Source of the DNA: Demequina sp. NBRC 110051
GTDB taxonomy: Bacteria > Actinomycetota > Actinomycetes > Actinomycetales > Demequinaceae
Direction: 5' to 3'
DNA length: 64,000 nt
Assembly (NCBI RefSeq): GCF_002090055.1
Contig: NZ_BBRH01000013.1
Coordinates: 102,581-166,580 of the forward strand
Part shown: piece after piece, positions 49,495 through 61,309 of the stretch
How the letters are laid out: each line of letters starts with the position of its first letter
Numbering within the stretch: the first letter of the stretch is position 1
The notes under the pieces: generated by a model
Told to the model about the DNA's origin: nothing
The model's input: only the letters and a program-made list of their open reading frames with translations
Databases searched by the model: none
Translations under genes and position numbers: made by a program

Positions 49495-50916
49495 TTAGCC
49501 GCGCACCTGGCCGATCTTGTGCACGAACACCGAGTTGGTGGTGCCGGGCATGCCCACGGGCGTGCCGGACACGACCACCACGTAGTCGCCGTCCTCCACG
49601 AGGCCGTCGTCCTTCAGGGCCTTGTCAACCATGTTGACCATGGCATCGGCCGTCTCCGCACGGTCCACGACCCGGGCGTCCACGCCCCACGACAGCGCGA
49701 GGCGCTTCTGGGTCTTGGCGTCGGGGGTGAAGGCGAGCATCGGCACCGACGGGCGCAGGCGGGCCATGCGCACCGCCGAGTCGCCAGACTGGGTGAAGGT
49801 GACGATGTACTTGATGTCGAGCACGTCGGCGATCTCGGCCGCCGCGTGGGTCACGGCGCCACCGCGCGTCTTGGGGGTGGTGAGGAACGGCGCGATGCGC
49901 GAGTACCCCTTCTCCTCCGTGTTGCGCACGATGCGGGCCATGGTCTCGACGGTCACGATCGGGAAGTCACCGACCGAGGTCTCACCGGACAGCATGACCG
50001 CGTCGGTGCCGTCGAGGATGGCGTTGGCGCAGTCAGAGGTCTCGGCGCGGGTCGGCACCGGCGAGTGCGTCATCGACTCGAGCACCTGGGTGGCGACGAT
50101 GACGGGCTTCGCGTAGGCGCGGCACAGCTCGATGGCACGCTTCTGCACCAGCGGCACCTCCTCGAGCGGGAGCTCCACACCGAGGTCACCGCGGGCGACC
50201 ATGATGCCGTCGAACGCGTCGACGATCTCCTCGAGGTTGTCGACGGCCTGCGGCTTCTCGACCTTGGCGACGACGGGAAGGGTGATGCCCTCCTCGGCCA
50301 TGATGCGGGCGACATCCTCGTAGTCCTTCGCGGAACGCACGAACGACAGCGCGATGAAGTCGGCGCCGATGTTGAGACCCCAGCGCAGGTCGTCCTCGTC
50401 CTTCTCCGACAGCGCGGGGACGGACACGGCGACGCCGGGCAGGTTGATGCCCTTGTTGTTCGACACGGGGCCGGGCACGATCACCTTGGTGACGACATCG
50501 GTGCCGTCGACGATGTCGGTGACCTCGAGGCGGACCTTGCCGTCGTCGATCAGCAGCGTGTCACCGGGCGAGCAGTCGCCGGGCAGACCCTTGAAGGTGG
50601 TGCCGCAGATGTCCTTGGTGCCCTCGACGTCGCGCGTCGTGATGGTGAACACGTCACCCACGGCGAGCTCGTGCGGGCCGTTCGCGAACTTCTCGAGACG
50701 GATCTTGGGGCCCTGGAGGTCCACCAGCACCGCCACGTTCCGCCCGGCCTCCTGGGCCGCCTGGCGGACGTTGTTGTACACCGCCTCGTGCTCCTCGGTC
50801 GAGCCGTGCGAGCGGTTGATACGGGCGACGTCCATGCCCGCGTTCACCAGCTCGCGCATCCGCTCGATCGGCGCGGTGGCCGGCCCGATGGTGCAGACGA
50901 TCTTCGCTTTACGCAT
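49495..50916 (-). CDS. pyk: Pyruvate kinase
   Basis: A 473-residue enzyme making pyruvate and ATP from phosphoenolpyruvate. N-terminal RKAKIVCTIGPAT, the nucleotide-site RINRSHG (normally RMNFSHG), the catalytic block AKVEKPQAVDNLEEI with Lys, ARGDLGVELPLEEVP and the B-C region MLSGETSVGDFP are all present. The allosteric C-domain is complete. The start is ATG 50916, with GGAG upstream. It is 22 bases after gltD and is followed by the split terminator and IS element. Confidence 0.97.
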   Translation of the reverse strand: MRKAKIVCTIGPATAPIERMRELVNAGMDVARINRSHGSTEEHEAVYNNVRQAAQEAGRNVAVLVDLQGPKIRLEKFANGPHELAVGDVFTITTRDVEGTKDICGTTFKGLPGDCSPGDTLLIDDGKVRLEVTDIVDGTDVVTKVIVPGPVSNNKGINLPGVAVSVPALSEKDEDDLRWGLNIGADFIALSFVRSAKDYEDVARIMAEEGITLPVVAKVEKPQAVDNLEEIVDAFDGIMVARGDLGVELPLEEVPLVQKRAIELCRAYAKPVIVATQVLESMTHSPVPTRAETSDCANAILDGTDAVMLSGETSVGDFPIVTVETMARIVRNTEEKGYSRIAPFLTTPKTRGGAVTHAAAEIADVLDIKYIVTFTQSGDSAVRMARLRPSVPMLAFTPDAKTQKRLALSWGVDARVVDRAETADAMVNMVDKALKDDGLVEDGDYVVVVSGTPVGMPGTTNSVFVHKIGQVRG

Positions 50917-50938
50917 GTTCTCCAACCTCAGTCGTATG

Positions 50939-52405
50939 TCAGGCGCGGATGGCTACCGTGCGCGCCGTCACAGGTGCCGGCAGCTCGGTGCTGCCGGTCA
51001 GGTATTCGTCGATGGCTGCGGCGGCCGCACGGCCTTCCGCAATGGCCCACACCACGAGAGAGGCGCCGCGTCCCGCGTCGCCTGCGACGAACACGCCGTC
51101 GGTCGAGGTGTGGAAGTCGTCCGAGCGCTCGATGCGCCCCCGGTCCGTGACGGCAATGCCGCCCTGTGAGTGCAGCTCATCGGTCTCGGGGCCGGTAAAG
51201 CCCATCGCGATGAGCACGAGGTCGGCCGGGATCTCCCGCTCCGTCCCCGGGGTGGGGGTGCGGGAGCCGTCCTCGTTGTACTGGGTGACGGCGACCTTGA
51301 GCGAGCGCACGTGGCCCGCCTCGTCGCCGACGAATTCGACGGTCGACGCGAGGTACTCGCGCTCGCCGCCCTCCTCGTGGCTCGACGACACCTCGAAGAC
51401 GCGAGGGTCGGTGGGCCACGGCTCGTTCTCTGGCCGCGACAGCGGCGGCTGCTTGCCGATCGCCAGGGTGGTGACCGAGGCGGCGCCCTGGCGCAGGGCG
51501 GTGCCGATGCAGTCGGAGCCGGTGTCGCCGCCACCGATGACGATGACGTGCTTGCCTGCGGCGGTGATCTGGTCCTCGATCTGGGCGCCGGCGACGGCCT
51601 CGTTGCCCTGGTGGAGGTACGGCATCGCGAAGTGGATGCCGTCCAGGTCACGCCCGGGCAGGGGAAGCTCGCGCGGCTCGGGGGCGCCGGTGGCCACCAG
51701 CACGGAGTCGTAACGCGAGCGCAGCTCGTCCCACGTGATGTCCTTGCCGATCGTCACCGAGGTGCGGAAACGCGTGCCCTCGGCCTCCATCTGCTCGATG
51801 CGGCGGTCGATGTGCAGCTTTTCGAGCTTGAAGTCCGGCACGCCGTAGCGCAGCAGGCCGCCGATCGCGTCGTCCTTCTCGTACACGCGTACGGTGTGGC
51901 CGGCGCGGGTGAGCTGCTGGGCGGCGGCCAGGCCCGCGGGACCCGAGCCGACGACGGCGACCGTCTTGCCGGTGAGGCGCTGCGGAATGAACGGCTTCAC
52001 GTTGCCGTCCTTGAACGCGTGGTCGATGATCTCGACTTCGATGTTCTTGATCGTGACCGCGGGCTGGTTGATACCGAGCACACAAGAAGTCTCGCACGGA
52101 GCAGGGCAGATGCGCCCGGTGAACTCCGGGAAATTGTTCGTGGCGTGCAGGCGTTCGACGGCATCGGCCCAGTGGCCCTCGCGGACCAGGTCGTTCCACT
52201 CGGGGATGATGTTGCCCAGCGGGCAGCCCTGATGGCAGAACGGGATGCCGCAGTCCATGCAGCGGCCCGCCTGACGGCGCAGGGTCGGCTCGTCCTTGGT
52301 GAGCTGGTCCTTGACGTCCTTCCAGTCGAGCAGTCGGAGCTCGACGGGACGGGACTGCGGGAGCTCGCGCTCACGGGTCTTGAGGAATCCGCGCGGGTCA
52401 GCCAC
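50939..52405 (-). CDS. gltD: Glutamate synthase (NADPH) small subunit
   Basis: A 488-residue flavoprotein passing electrons from NADPH to the large subunit. The N-terminal cluster cysteines are in [18 protein letters not shown] and, further on, [10 protein letters not shown]; the FAD site is [17 protein letters not shown] and the NADPH site [15 protein letters not shown]. The second FAD block is [13 protein letters not shown]. It overlaps gltB by 8 bases, coupling subunits. One repeat core copy (52158-52169) is in frame as ADAV. Confidence 0.97.
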   Translation of the reverse strand: MADPRGFLKTRERELPQSRPVELRLLDWKDVKDQLTKDEPTLRRQAGRCMDCGIPFCHQGCPLGNIIPEWNDLVREGHWADAVERLHATNNFPEFTGRICPAPCETSCVLGINQPAVTIKNIEVEIIDHAFKDGNVKPFIPQRLTGKTVAVVGSGPAGLAAAQQLTRAGHTVRVYEKDDAIGGLLRYGVPDFKLEKLHIDRRIEQMEAEGTRFRTSVTIGKDITWDELRSRYDSVLVATGAPEPRELPLPGRDLDGIHFAMPYLHQGNEAVAGAQIEDQITAAGKHVIVIGGGDTGSDCIGTALRQGAASVTTLAIGKQPPLSRPENEPWPTDPRVFEVSSSHEEGGEREYLASTVEFVGDEAGHVRSLKVAVTQYNEDGSRTPTPGTEREIPADLVLIAMGFTGPETDELHSQGGIAVTDRGRIERSDDFHTSTDGVFVAGDAGRGASLVVWAIAEGRAAAAAIDEYLTGSTELPAPVTARTVAIRA

Positions 52406-55400
52406 GGCTCGTCACCTCCAGGAACTCGGCCCACGCACCCGGGGCGCTCAGGTCTCCCCCAGAGCTCTCGAGCTCCGCGAGGGCCTCACGCACGCGGGCG
52501 TACTGGGCGGGAAGGACGCGCGTGAAGCGGCCCTTGATCTCTTCCCAGCGCGCCAACAGGTCGCGACCGCGCGGGGACTCGGTCTCCTCGACGTGGCGTT
52601 CGAGCAGCGTGCGCACGATCACCTCGTCCTCGGGGTCGAGCGGGCTGAGCGTCAGCTCGCCGCTCGCGATGGCCTGGGCGTTCACGCGCTCGGGCCGCAG
52701 GTCCAGCACGTATGCCGTGCCTCCCGACATGCCGGCACCGAGGTTGCGGCCGGTGCGGCCCAGGATGACGGCCGTACCGCCGGTCATGTACTCGAGGGCG
52801 TGGTCGCCCACGCCCGCCACGACGGCGGTCGCGCCGGAGTTGCGCACCAGGAAGCGTTCGCCCACCTGGCCACGCAGGAACAACTCGCCTGCGGTCGCGC
52901 CATAGCCGATGACGTTGCCGGCGATGACGTCCTTGGAGTCGTCCATCATCGACTCGCGCGCGGGCCGCACCACGATGTGGCCGCCCGACAGGCCCTTGCC
53001 GACGTAGTCGTTGGCGTCGCCCAGCAGGCGCAGCGTGATGCCGCGCGGCACGAACGCGCCGAAGGACTGACCGGCGGAGCCGTGGAACGTCACCGCGATG
53101 GTGTCGTCCGGCAGGCCCGCGGCGCGGTAGCGCTTGGTGACCTCGTTGCCCAGCATGGTGCCGACGGTGCGGTTCACGTTGGAGATGGGCAGGTCGATCT
53201 CGACGCTCTCGCCACGCTCGAGTGCGGGCTGCGAGCGCGCGATGAGCTCGTTGTCGAGCGCGTGCTCCAGGCCATGATCCTGCGTGGTCGCGCTCGTGAT
53301 GGCACGGCCGGGCTCGGGACGGGCGAGGACGGGCGTGAGGTCGAGCCCTGCGGCCTTCCAGTGGTTGATGGCCTTGCGGGCATCGAGAGCCTCGACGTGG
53401 CCCACGGCCTCCTCGATCGACCGGAAGCCCAGCGCCGCAAGGTGCTCGCGCACCTGCTGGGCGATGAACTCGAAGAACGTCACCACAAACTCGGGCTTGC
53501 CGGTGAAGCGGCTGCGCAGCTCGGGGTTCTGTGTAGCCACACCCACGGGGCACGTGTCCAGGTGGCACACGCGCATCATGATGCAACCCTCGACCACGAG
53601 CGGCGCGGTCGCGAAGCCGAACTCCTCGGCGCCCAGCAGCGCGGCCACGACCACGTCGCGGCCGGTCTTCATCTGGCCATCGACCTGGACCACGATGCGG
53701 TCGCGCAGGTCGTTCAGCACGAGCGTCTGCTGGGTGTCGGCCAGGCCGATCTCCCACGGCACACCCGCGTGCTTGAGCGAGTTCAGCGGGCTCGCGCCCG
53801 TACCGCCGTCCTGACCGGAGATCAGCACCACGTCGGACTTGCACTTGGCCACGCCGGCCGCGATGGTGCCCACGCCCACCTCTGACACCAGCTTGGTGTG
53901 GATGCGTGCAGCGGGGTTCGCGTTCTTCAGATCGTGGATGAGCTGCTTGAGGTCCTCGATCGAGTAGATGTCGTGGTGCGGCGGCGGCGAGATCAGCCCG
54001 ACGCCAGGCGTCGAGTGGCGGGTCTCGGCCACCCACGGGTAGACCTTATTGCCGGGCAGCTGACCGCCCTCGCCGGGCTTGGCACCCTGGGCGAGCTTGA
54101 TCTGAATGTCGTCGGCGTTCACCAGGTACTCGCTCGTCACACCGAAGCGACCAGAGGCGACCTGCTTGATCGCGCTGCGACGCTCAGGGTCGTACAGGCG
54201 CTCGGGGCTTTCGCCGCCCTCGCCCGTGTTGGAGCGTGCGCCCAGGCGGTTCATCGCGATCGCGAGGGTCTCGTGTGCCTCGGCCGAGATGGAGCCGTAG
54301 GACATCGCGCCCGTGTTGAAGCGCTTGACGATCTCGCTGACAGGCTCGACCTCGTCGATGTCGACGGCCTCGCGGCCCGAGTCGAACTCGAGCAGGCCGC
54401 GCAGCGTCATGAGCCGCTCGGACTGGTCGTCGACGCGGTCGGTGTACTCGCGGAACACGTCGTACTGGCGCGTGCGCGTGGCGTGCTGGAGCTTGAAGAC
54501 CGTGTGCGGGTCGAACAGGTGCTCCTCGCCGTCACGGCGCCACTGGTACTCGCCGCCGGTGTTGAGACGCTGGTGGACGGGCAGGTCGCCGGAGGCCGGG
54601 TACGCGTCCGCGTGGCGGCGCGCCACCTCCTCGGCGATGACGTCCATCCCGGCGCCGTCGACCTGGCTGGGGGTGCCGGCGAAGTGGCGGTTGACCAGCT
54701 CGCGCGACAGCCCCAGGGCCTCGAACACCTGCGCACCGCGGTACGACTGGATGGTCGAGATGCCCATCTTCGACATAATCTTCAGGACGCCCTTGCCGAG
54801 CGCCTTGATGAAGTTCTTGACGGCCTTCTCGGGGTCGATGTCGCCCAGGTAGCCGCGCTCGGCGAGGTCCTCGATGGTCTCCATCGCGAGGTACGGGTTG
54901 ACCGCGGCGCAGCCGTAGCCGACCAGCAGGGCCACGTGGTGGACCTCGCGCACGTCGCCGGCCTCGACCAGCAGCGATACCCGAGTACGGGTGTGGTTAC
55001 GCACCAGGTGGTGGTGCACGGCGCCGGTCAGCAGCAGCGACGGGATAGGCGCGAAGCCCTGGTTGGAGTCGCGGTCGGACAGCACGATGAAGGACACGCC
55101 CTCACGGATGGCCTGGTCGACCTCGTCGAAGATGTCCGCGAGGCGCCGCTCGAGGCCCTCGTGACCGGCGCTGACACGGTAGAGCCCGCGGATCTTGCGT
55201 GCTGAGAAGACACCCTTGAGGCGCGGGTCGGCGTCGATGTGCAGGACCTTCGCCAGCTCATCGTTGTCGATCACCGGGAACTCGAGCATGATCTTGCGGG
55301 CGTGCTCGGGCGTCGCGGACAGCAGGTTCGGCTCGGGGCCGATCGCGCCCGAGATCGCCGTGACGATCTCCTCGCGGATGGCGTCGAGCGGCGGGTTGGT

Positions 55401-56936
55401 CACCTGCGCGAACATCTGCGTGAAGTAGTCGAACAGCAGTCGCGGGCGGCTCGACAGCACCGCGATGGGAGTGTCGGAGCCCATGGCTCCCAGGGGCTCG
55501 GCACCCTCGCGGGCCATCGGGATGAGCAGCTTCTTCAGCTCCTCCTCCGTGTAGCCGAAGGCGCGCTGGCGACGCTTGACGGACGCGCGCGAGTGCACGA
55601 TGTGCTCGCGCTCGGGCGCCTCGGACAGGCGTACGGCGTTGTCGCGCACCCACTGTTCGTAGGGGTGCTCGGTGGCGAGGGTGGACTTGATCTCCTCGTC
55701 CTCGATGATGCGCCCGGCGGCGGTGTCGACCAGCAGCATGCGGCCCGGTTGCAGGCGACCCTTGCGGACCACCTTCGCGGGGTCGATGTCCAGGAGTCCG
55801 GCCTCAGAGCCCGCGACCACCAGGCCGTCATCGGTGAGCCAGAAGCGTCCGGGACGCAGGCCGTTGCGGTCCAGCGTCGCGCCAATCAGCGTGCCGTCGG
55901 TGAAGTGCAGTGCGGCGGGGCCGTCCCACGGCTCCATCAGCGCGGAGTGGTACTCGTAGAACGCGCGGCGAGCGGGGTCCATCTCGTCGTTGTTCTGCCA
56001 CGCCTCGGGCATCATCATGAGCACGGCGTGCGGCAGCGAGCGACCGCCCAGGTGCAGCAGCTCGAGCACCTCGTCGAACGACGCGGTGTCGGAGGCCGAC
56101 GGGGTGCACACGGGCATGAGCTCGCCCAGGTCGCCCAGCAGGTCCGACTGCAGCGTGCCCTCGCGCGCGGCCATCCAGTTGCGGTTGCCCTGCACGGTGT
56201 TGATCTCGCCATTGTGGGCGATGCCGCGCAGGGGCTGCGCGAGCGGCCACGACGGGAATGTGTTGGTCGAGAAGCGCGAGTGCACGAGCGCCAGCTCGGA
56301 CGCGAACAGCTCGTGGGTGACGTCGGGGAACACCTGCTCGAGCTGGTAGGTGGTGAGCATGCCCTTGTACGTCAGGGTGCGGCTCGACAACGACGCGAAG
56401 AACGGGCCGCCCGCGCGCTCGGCGCGCTTGCGCACGCGGTACACGCGGCGGTCCAACTCGATGCCCTCGGCGTCACCGGCGGACACGAACACCTGGCGGA
56501 ACACCGGCATCGCGGCACGGGCAGACGGGCCCAGCGGCTCGGGGTTCACGGGAACATCGCGCCAGCCCAGCACACGAGCGTTCTCGACGGCCGCGGCCTC
56601 CTCGAACGCGCGCACCTCCTCGGCCTCAGTACCCGGGGTGAGGAAGGCGATGCCGACGGCGTAGTGGCCCGCCTCGGGCAGTTCAAAGTCCACGACGGAG
56701 CGCAGGAAGGCGTCCGGGACCTGGGTGAGGATGCCGGCGCCGTCGCCGGTCTCCGTCTCGGCGCCCACGGCACCGCGGTGTTCGAGGTTCTTGAGCGCCG
56801 TCAGGCCCGCATCGACGATGTCGCGGCCAGCGGTACCACGCAGGGTCGCCACGAAGGCGACGCCGCACGCGTCATGCTCGTACGCGGGGTTGTAGAGCCC
56901 GAAAGCGGGCTGCGAGGCGCCAAGAAGCGCTGCCAT
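52398..56936 (-). CDS. gltB: Glutamate synthase (NADPH) large subunit
   Basis: A 1512-residue protein making two glutamates from glutamine and 2-oxoglutarate. Residues 1-23 are a propeptide; Cys24 in [14 protein letters not shown] becomes the N-terminal nucleophile of the class II amidotransferase domain. The central FMN synthase domain has [12 protein letters not shown] and the [3Fe-4S] cysteines in [20 protein letters not shown]; the C-terminal beta-helix (GXXGXXXG repeats such as [13 protein letters not shown]) is complete. ATG 56936 fits this propeptide length. A promoter and palindromes lie just upstream. Confidence 0.98.
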   Translation of the reverse strand: MAALLGASQPAFGLYNPAYEHDACGVAFVATLRGTAGRDIVDAGLTALKNLEHRGAVGAETETGDGAGILTQVPDAFLRSVVDFELPEAGHYAVGIAFLTPGTEAEEVRAFEEAAAVENARVLGWRDVPVNPEPLGPSARAAMPVFRQVFVSAGDAEGIELDRRVYRVRKRAERAGGPFFASLSSRTLTYKGMLTTYQLEQVFPDVTHELFASELALVHSRFSTNTFPSWPLAQPLRGIAHNGEINTVQGNRNWMAAREGTLQSDLLGDLGELMPVCTPSASDTASFDEVLELLHLGGRSLPHAVLMMMPEAWQNNDEMDPARRAFYEYHSALMEPWDGPAALHFTDGTLIGATLDRNGLRPGRFWLTDDGLVVAGSEAGLLDIDPAKVVRKGRLQPGRMLLVDTAAGRIIEDEEIKSTLATEHPYEQWVRDNAVRLSEAPEREHIVHSRASVKRRQRAFGYTEEELKKLLIPMAREGAEPLGAMGSDTPIAVLSSRPRLLFDYFTQMFAQVTNPPLDAIREEIVTAISGAIGPEPNLLSATPEHARKIMLEFPVIDNDELAKVLHIDADPRLKGVFSARKIRGLYRVSAGHEGLERRLADIFDEVDQAIREGVSFIVLSDRDSNQGFAPIPSLLLTGAVHHHLVRNHTRTRVSLLVEAGDVREVHHVALLVGYGCAAVNPYLAMETIEDLAERGYLGDIDPEKAVKNFIKALGKGVLKIMSKMGISTIQSYRGAQVFEALGLSRELVNRHFAGTPSQVDGAGMDVIAEEVARRHADAYPASGDLPVHQRLNTGGEYQWRRDGEEHLFDPHTVFKLQHATRTRQYDVFREYTDRVDDQSERLMTLRGLLEFDSGREAVDIDEVEPVSEIVKRFNTGAMSYGSISAEAHETLAIAMNRLGARSNTGEGGESPERLYDPERRSAIKQVASGRFGVTSEYLVNADDIQIKLAQGAKPGEGGQLPGNKVYPWVAETRHSTPGVGLISPPPHHDIYSIEDLKQLIHDLKNANPAARIHTKLVSEVGVGTIAAGVAKCKSDVVLISGQDGGTGASPLNSLKHAGVPWEIGLADTQQTLVLNDLRDRIVVQVDGQMKTGRDVVVAALLGAEEFGFATAPLVVEGCIMMRVCHLDTCPVGVATQNPELRSRFTGKPEFVVTFFEFIAQQVREHLAALGFRSIEEAVGHVEALDARKAINHWKAAGLDLTPVLARPEPGRAITSATTQDHGLEHALDNELIARSQPALERGESVEIDLPISNVNRTVGTMLGNEVTKRYRAAGLPDDTIAVTFHGSAGQSFGAFVPRGITLRLLGDANDYVGKGLSGGHIVVRPARESMMDDSKDVIAGNVIGYGATAGELFLRGQVGERFLVRNSGATAVVAGVGDHALEYMTGGTAVILGRTGRNLGAGMSGGTAYVLDLRPERVNAQAIASGELTLSPLDPEDEVIVRTLLERHVEETESPRGRDLLARWEEIKGRFTRVLPAQYARVREALAELESSGGDLSAPGAWAEFLEVTSRG

Positions 56937-57002
56937 CACACCGTCCTTAACCGCCCACGGGGACACGTGGGCTTTGGGTAGCAGGGGCGCCGTCGGCCCG
57001 GT

Positions 57003-57046
57003 GAACACACGGGTGTTCAGCGTACCGCCTTAAGGCCCCAGGTAAA
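57003..57046 (-). promoter_or_regulatory. Candidate gltB promoter with two palindromes
   Basis: On the minus strand TTTACC (57046-57041) and TACGCT (57024-57019) are 16 bases apart. A perfect 10-bp palindrome, GCCTTAAGGC (57027-57036), lies between them, and GAACAC-N4-GTGTTC (57003-57018) sits where transcription would begin. Both could be operator sites for a nitrogen or amino acid regulator. Confidence 0.35.
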
Positions 57047-57053
57047 GAATCGT

Positions 57054-58001
57054 CTATGAGTTGTTCTGGTCTTCGGGACGATCGTCCGGGGAGACGCCGC
57101 CCTCGGAGGCGGTATCCGCCTTTTCGGACTCGCTGTCGACGGCCGATGCCGTGGTCACCTTGGCGGCGAGTTCACCCCGAGGGATGTGAACCCCCGAGGC
57201 GCGCTGGCGGCGCCCCAAGACCACGAAGGCGACGATTGCGAGCGTGAGGACGGCGATCGACACCCACACGTTGACGCGCACCCCAAGGATGTGCACCGCC
57301 GTGTCGATGCGGACCATCTCGATCCACAGGCGTCCGGAGACGTACACGATCACATAGAGCCAGAACACCCGGCCGCCGCGCAGGTCGCGCTTGCGGTCGA
57401 GCCAAATGATGAGAAATGCCCCCGCGAGGTTCCACAGCAGTTCATACAAGAACGTGGGGTGAAACGTCGCGAACTGCTCGTAGCCGTCCGGTCGGAAGGC
57501 GGGGTCGATTTCGAGTCCCCACGGCAGGTCGGTCGGACCGCCGAAGAGCTCTTGGTTGAAGTAGTTGCCGAGCCGGCCGATCGCCTGGGCGATCAGGACG
57601 CCGGGGGCGGCGGCGTCGGCGAAGGCGCTGAAGCTCGCGCCGTGGCGCCTGGCGCCGATGTAGGCGCCCAGGGCGCCGAGAGCGACGGCGCCCCAGATGC
57701 CGAGCCCGCCCTCCCAAATCTTGAAGGCGTCGACGGGGTTGCCGTTCTCGCCGAAGTACGGACCTGGCGTCGAGATGACGTGATACAGCCGGCCGCCGAC
57801 GATGCCGAACGGGATGGCCCACAGAGCGATCTCACCCACGAGGTCGGGGTCGCCGCCGCGCTCGACCCAGCGGCGCGTGGTGAGCCACAGGGCGACAAAG
57901 ATGCCCGCGACGATGCACAGCGCGTAGGTGTGAATGGTGAGCGGGCCGATCGAGAACGACGACCACTCGACCGGGGGGCTGGGGATCGACGCGGCGATCA
58001 T
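57054..58001 (-). CDS. lgt: Prolipoprotein diacylglyceryl transferase
   Basis: A 315-residue membrane enzyme that attaches diacylglycerol to lipobox cysteines, needed for lipoproteins such as LivK. Seven membrane segments are visible. The signature is AIGRLGNYFNQELFGGPTDL with the essential Arg and Glu region, and YALCIVAGIFVALWL and IWEGGLGIWG are further family blocks. The C-terminal 35 residues are hydrophilic and variable (SESEKADTASEGG), and contain repeat copy 6. It overlaps trpA by 4 bases. Confidence 0.96.
   Translation of the reverse strand: MIAASIPSPPVEWSSFSIGPLTIHTYALCIVAGIFVALWLTTRRWVERGGDPDLVGEIALWAIPFGIVGGRLYHVISTPGPYFGENGNPVDAFKIWEGGLGIWGAVALGALGAYIGARRHGASFSAFADAAAPGVLIAQAIGRLGNYFNQELFGGPTDLPWGLEIDPAFRPDGYEQFATFHPTFLYELLWNLAGAFLIIWLDRKRDLRGGRVFWLYVIVYVSGRLWIEMVRIDTAVHILGVRVNVWVSIAVLTLAIVAFVVLGRRQRASGVHIPRGELAAKVTTASAVDSESEKADTASEGGVSPDDRPEDQNNS
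57139..57154 (-). repeat. 16-base iterated motif, copy 6
   Basis: On the minus strand CCACGGCATCGGCCGT, in frame in the variable tail of lgt, where it is read as TASAV, the same frame and residues as in scpA. Confidence 0.8.
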
Positions 58002-58786
58002 GCCTCACCCCGCACGCCAGCGGCGAGCTCCTCGACCTTGGCGCGCAGGCGCTCGAGGTCGCCCTCGTCACCCAGGGCGCGCACAAATGCCGTGCCGACG
58101 ATGACGCCGTCCGCGTACTGCGCGACCTCGGCGGCCTGGACCCCGGTCGAGACACCGACGCCGATGCACACGCGTGCGGCGCCGGCCTCACGGGCCGCGC
58201 CTACGACCCTCTCGGCGGCGTCGCCGACGCTGGCGCGCTCCCCCGTCACGCCCATGAGGGGCGTGGCGTAGACGAAGCCGCGCGACGCATCACAGGTGAG
58301 CTGCATGCGCTCACGGGTGGTGGACGGCGCGACCAAGAAGATGGTGTCGATGTCGGCTGCTCGGGCGGCCTCCACCCACTCGGGGGCGGCGTCGGGCGTG
58401 AGGTCGGGCGTAATGGCGCCCGCTCCCCCGGCGGCCTTGAGGTCGGCCGCGAAGCGCTTCCAACCGCGGGCGTACATGAGGTTGCCGTACGCCATCACGA
58501 CGGGCACGGCGCCGGCCTCGGCGACCGTACGCACCGCGGTGAACGCGTCGTCTACCTTGACGCCACCCTCAAGGGCGACGGCGGCGGCGTGCTGGATCAC
58601 CGGGCCGTCGAGCAGGGGGTCCGAGTAGGCGGGCCCCACCTCGACGATGTCGCAGCCGGCCTCGACGAGCACGCGCATCGCGGCCAGCGAGGTCGGGACA
58701 TCCGGGTACCCCACGGGAAGGTAGCCGACGAGTGCGACGCGGCCCTCGGCCTTCGCGGCGTCGATCCGCTCGGTCAGCGCGCTCAC
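57998..58786 (-). CDS. trpA: Tryptophan synthase alpha chain
   Basis: A 262-residue TIM barrel that splits indole-3-glycerol phosphate to indole. Catalytic Glu is in [18 protein letters not shown], with the second acid position in the region [15 protein letters not shown] (normally LxxDLPxEE); the latter is LTPDAAPEW, a modest variation. The phosphate loop is [12 protein letters not shown] and VGTAFVRAL. It overlaps trpB by 4 bases and lgt by 4. Confidence 0.96.
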   Translation of the reverse strand: MSALTERIDAAKAEGRVALVGYLPVGYPDVPTSLAAMRVLVEAGCDIVEVGPAYSDPLLDGPVIQHAAAVALEGGVKVDDAFTAVRTVAEAGAVPVVMAYGNLMYARGWKRFAADLKAAGGAGAITPDLTPDAAPEWVEAARAADIDTIFLVAPSTTRERMQLTCDASRGFVYATPLMGVTGERASVGDAAERVVGAAREAGAARVCIGVGVSTGVQAAEVAQYADGVIVGTAFVRALGDEGDLERLRAKVEELAAGVRGEA

Positions 58787-59991
58787 GCGTCCTCCCCCGG
58801 GAACATGTCGAACCAGCGTGCGGCCTGCTCGACGTCCTTGTCACCGCGGCCCGAGAGCGTGACGAGCAGCGTCGCGTCGGGCCCCAGCTCCTCGCCCAGC
58901 TTGATGGCGCCCGCGAGGGCGTGGGCGGACTCGATCGCGGGCATGATGCCCTCGGTGCGGGTCAGCAGGCGGAACGCGTCCATCGCTTCAGCGTCGGTGA
59001 TGGGCCAGTACTCGGCGCGGCCTATCGAGGACAGCCACGTGTGCTCGGGGCCCACGCCGGGATAGTCCAGCCCGGCCGAGATCGAGTGCGACGGCTGCGT
59101 CTGCCCGTCCTCGTCCTGGAGGATGAACGACTTGGAACCGTGCAGGATGCCGGGGCGGCCGCCCGTGAGCGTCGCCGCGTGGCGTCCGGTCTCCACGCCG
59201 TCGCCAGCGGCCTCGCAGCCGATCAGGCGCACGTCGGTGTCGTCCAGGTAGGCGTCGAAGGAACCGATCGCGTTGGAGCCGCCGCCGACGCAGGCGAGGA
59301 CGGCATCGGGCAGCCCACCGAGCGCGAGCATCTGCTCGCGCGACTCGACGGAGATGACGCGCTGGAAGTCGCGCACCATCGCCGGGAACGGGTGGGGGCC
59401 GGCGGCGGTACCAAAGACGTAGTTGGTGGTCTCGACGTTGGCGACCCAGTCGCGGAAGGCCTCGTTGATGGCGTCGCGCAGCGTGCGGGTGCCGGTCGCC
59501 ACGGGGATGACCTCCGCGCCCAACAGGCGCATCCGGGCCACGTTGAGCGCCTGGCGCTCGGTGTCCTCTTCACCCATATAGATGACGCACTCGAGGTCCA
59601 TGAGCGCCGCCGCGGTAGCCGTCGCGACGCCGTGCTGGCCCGCTCCCGTCTCCGCGATCACGCGCTGCTTGCCGATGCGCTTGGTGAGCAAAGCCTGGCC
59701 CAGCACGTTGTTGATCTTGTGGGACCCGGAGTGGTTGAGGTCCTCGCGCTTGAGGAACACTCGCGCGCCACCCGCGTGGGCCGCGAAGCGCGGCACCTCG
59801 GTGATGATGCTGGGGCGGCCCGTGTAGTCACGCGCGAGCCGCTCCAGTTCGTCGCCGAACGCCGGGTCGACCCTGGCCTTGTCGTACGCGTCGGTGAGCT
59901 CGTCGAGCGCCGCCATGAGCGCCTCGGGGACAAACCGTCCTCCAAAATCGCCGAAGAAGGGTCCCGGCGCGGACTGCAGGGAGCCCGTCAC
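58783..59991 (-). CDS. trpB: Tryptophan synthase beta chain
   Basis: A 402-residue PLP enzyme joining indole and serine. The PLP lysine is in [17 protein letters not shown], the carboxylate loop is [15 protein letters not shown], and the PLP phosphate loop is [12 protein letters not shown]. The N-terminus [17 protein letters not shown] is typical of TrpB1, the type that pairs with TrpA. It overlaps trpC and trpA by 4 bases each. Confidence 0.98.
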   Translation of the reverse strand: MTGSLQSAPGPFFGDFGGRFVPEALMAALDELTDAYDKARVDPAFGDELERLARDYTGRPSIITEVPRFAAHAGGARVFLKREDLNHSGSHKINNVLGQALLTKRIGKQRVIAETGAGQHGVATATAAALMDLECVIYMGEEDTERQALNVARMRLLGAEVIPVATGTRTLRDAINEAFRDWVANVETTNYVFGTAAGPHPFPAMVRDFQRVISVESREQMLALGGLPDAVLACVGGGSNAIGSFDAYLDDTDVRLIGCEAAGDGVETGRHAATLTGGRPGILHGSKSFILQDEDGQTQPSHSISAGLDYPGVGPEHTWLSSIGRAEYWPITDAEAMDAFRLLTRTEGIMPAIESAHALAGAIKLGEELGPDATLLVTLSGRGDKDVEQAARWFDMFPGEDA

Positions 59992-60800
59992 GGGCGCACC
60001 GCACGCAGGGCCGGGTGGGCGCCGGCGGCCACCATGTCGGCCACCGCCTGGCGGGGGTCCTTGTCCTTGACGAGCGCCTCGCCCACGAGCACCGCGTCCG
60101 CGCCCATGCGGGCGTACTCGACCACGTCGTGGCCGTCGCGGATGCCGGACTCGGCGACCCTCACAATCCCAGCCGGAATGGTGGGTGCCAGGCGCGCAAA
60201 CGTGTGACGGTCGACCTCGAGGGTCTTGAGGTTGCGGGCGTTGACGCCGATCACTCGCGCGCCGGCGTCGGCCGCGCGCTTCACCTCGTCGGCGTCATGC
60301 ACCTCGACCAGGGCGGTCATGCCCAGCGAGTGCACGCGCTCCACGAGGCCCTCGAGGGCCATCTGGTCGAGCGCCGCAACGATCAGCAGGACCACGTCCG
60401 CGCCGTGGGCGCGCGCCTCCCACACCTGGTACGGCGTGACGATGAAGTCCTTGCGCAAAATGGGGATGTCGACCTTCGCCCGCACGGCGTCGAGGTCGTC
60501 GAGCGATCCGCCAAACCGGCGCTGCTCGGTGAGGACGGAGATGACCGATGCTCCGCCCGCCTCGTACTCGGTGGCCAGCAGTGCCGGGTCCGAGATTGAG
60601 GCGAGGTCGCCCTTCGAGGGGCTCGACCGCTTCACCTCCGCGATCACGGAGACCTCGGGGCTGGCGAGCTTGGCCCGCGCGTCGATCGCCTCGCGCTGCC
60701 GTGCGGCGCGCTCCTTGAGCTGATCCATGGTGGTGGCGCTCTCGCGCACCGCGAGATCCTCGCGCACTCCCGCCACGATGCTGTCCAGCACAGTCGTCAT
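59988..60800 (-). CDS. trpC: Indole-3-glycerol phosphate synthase
   Basis: A 270-residue TIM barrel closing the indole ring. Visible blocks are [15 protein letters not shown] (catalytic Lys), [47 protein letters not shown] and [13 protein letters not shown]. Start is ATG 60800 ([15 protein letters not shown]). There is no fused TrpF or TrpD. It lies 70 bases after the DUF2752 gene. Confidence 0.97.
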   Translation of the reverse strand: MTTVLDSIVAGVREDLAVRESATTMDQLKERAARQREAIDARAKLASPEVSVIAEVKRSSPSKGDLASISDPALLATEYEAGGASVISVLTEQRRFGGSLDDLDAVRAKVDIPILRKDFIVTPYQVWEARAHGADVVLLIVAALDQMALEGLVERVHSLGMTALVEVHDADEVKRAADAGARVIGVNARNLKTLEVDRHTFARLAPTIPAGIVRVAESGIRDGHDVVEYARMGADAVLVGEALVKDKDPRQAVADMVAAGAHPALRAVRP

Positions 60801-60870
60801 CGCTCTCCCCTTGCCATGCGGCCCATCGTACCGGCGCTCGCCCGGCCCCCTGACCGGAGCGACGACCGCG

Positions 60871-61302
60871 TTAGGGCGCGAGGAAGGGCTCGAGTGCGGG
60901 GATGTTGCGCGCCACCCAGAACACCACGAGCAGCACCGGAACCGCGACCGCGGCCCAGACGGGGATGCGTGGTCCCGAGCGCCCCTGCCACCCCGCGCGC
61001 AGCCACGCGACAAGGAGGAAGAGTCCGAGCGGGAGGATGACGAGCACCGCGAGCGGGTTGAGGGCGAGTGCCGCGGCGACGTCACCGTGGGCGAGCTCGT
61101 GCACGGCACGCAGTCCCCCACAGCCGGGGCACCAGTGGCCCGTCAGCGAGAGCCACATGCACGAGGGGAAGAACCCCTCCTGGTACGGGTTCGCGAGGGC
61201 CGTGTAGGCCCACGCGGACACGGCGATGGCCGATGCCGCGATCGGCGCCGTCAGGCGCCTCCCTGGGGAGGGAGGCGCCTGGGCGAGCACGGCATCGGCC
61301 AT
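60871..61302 (-). CDS. DUF2752 membrane protein
   Basis: A 143-residue protein with three or four membrane segments. The conserved DUF2752 block is [26 protein letters not shown] (core [11 protein letters not shown]), with a Cys pair that could bind metal or form a disulphide. The function of the family is unknown. The ATG at 61302 is inside a repeat core copy (61289-61300), so the protein begins MADAV. It lies between the DUF4190 gene (7 bases upstream) and trpC. Confidence 0.85.
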   Translation of the reverse strand: MADAVLAQAPPSPGRRLTAPIAASAIAVSAWAYTALANPYQEGFFPSCMWLSLTGHWCPGCGGLRAVHELAHGDVAAALALNPLAVLVILPLGLFLLVAWLRAGWQGRSGPRIPVWAAVAVPVLLVVFWVARNIPALEPFLAP

Positions 61303-61309
61303 TGTCGGT

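Noticed and set aside
52296..56981. Several long plus-strand frames opposite gltB
   Set aside because: Same cause: mirror frames of a GC-rich gene, with no recognisable protein.
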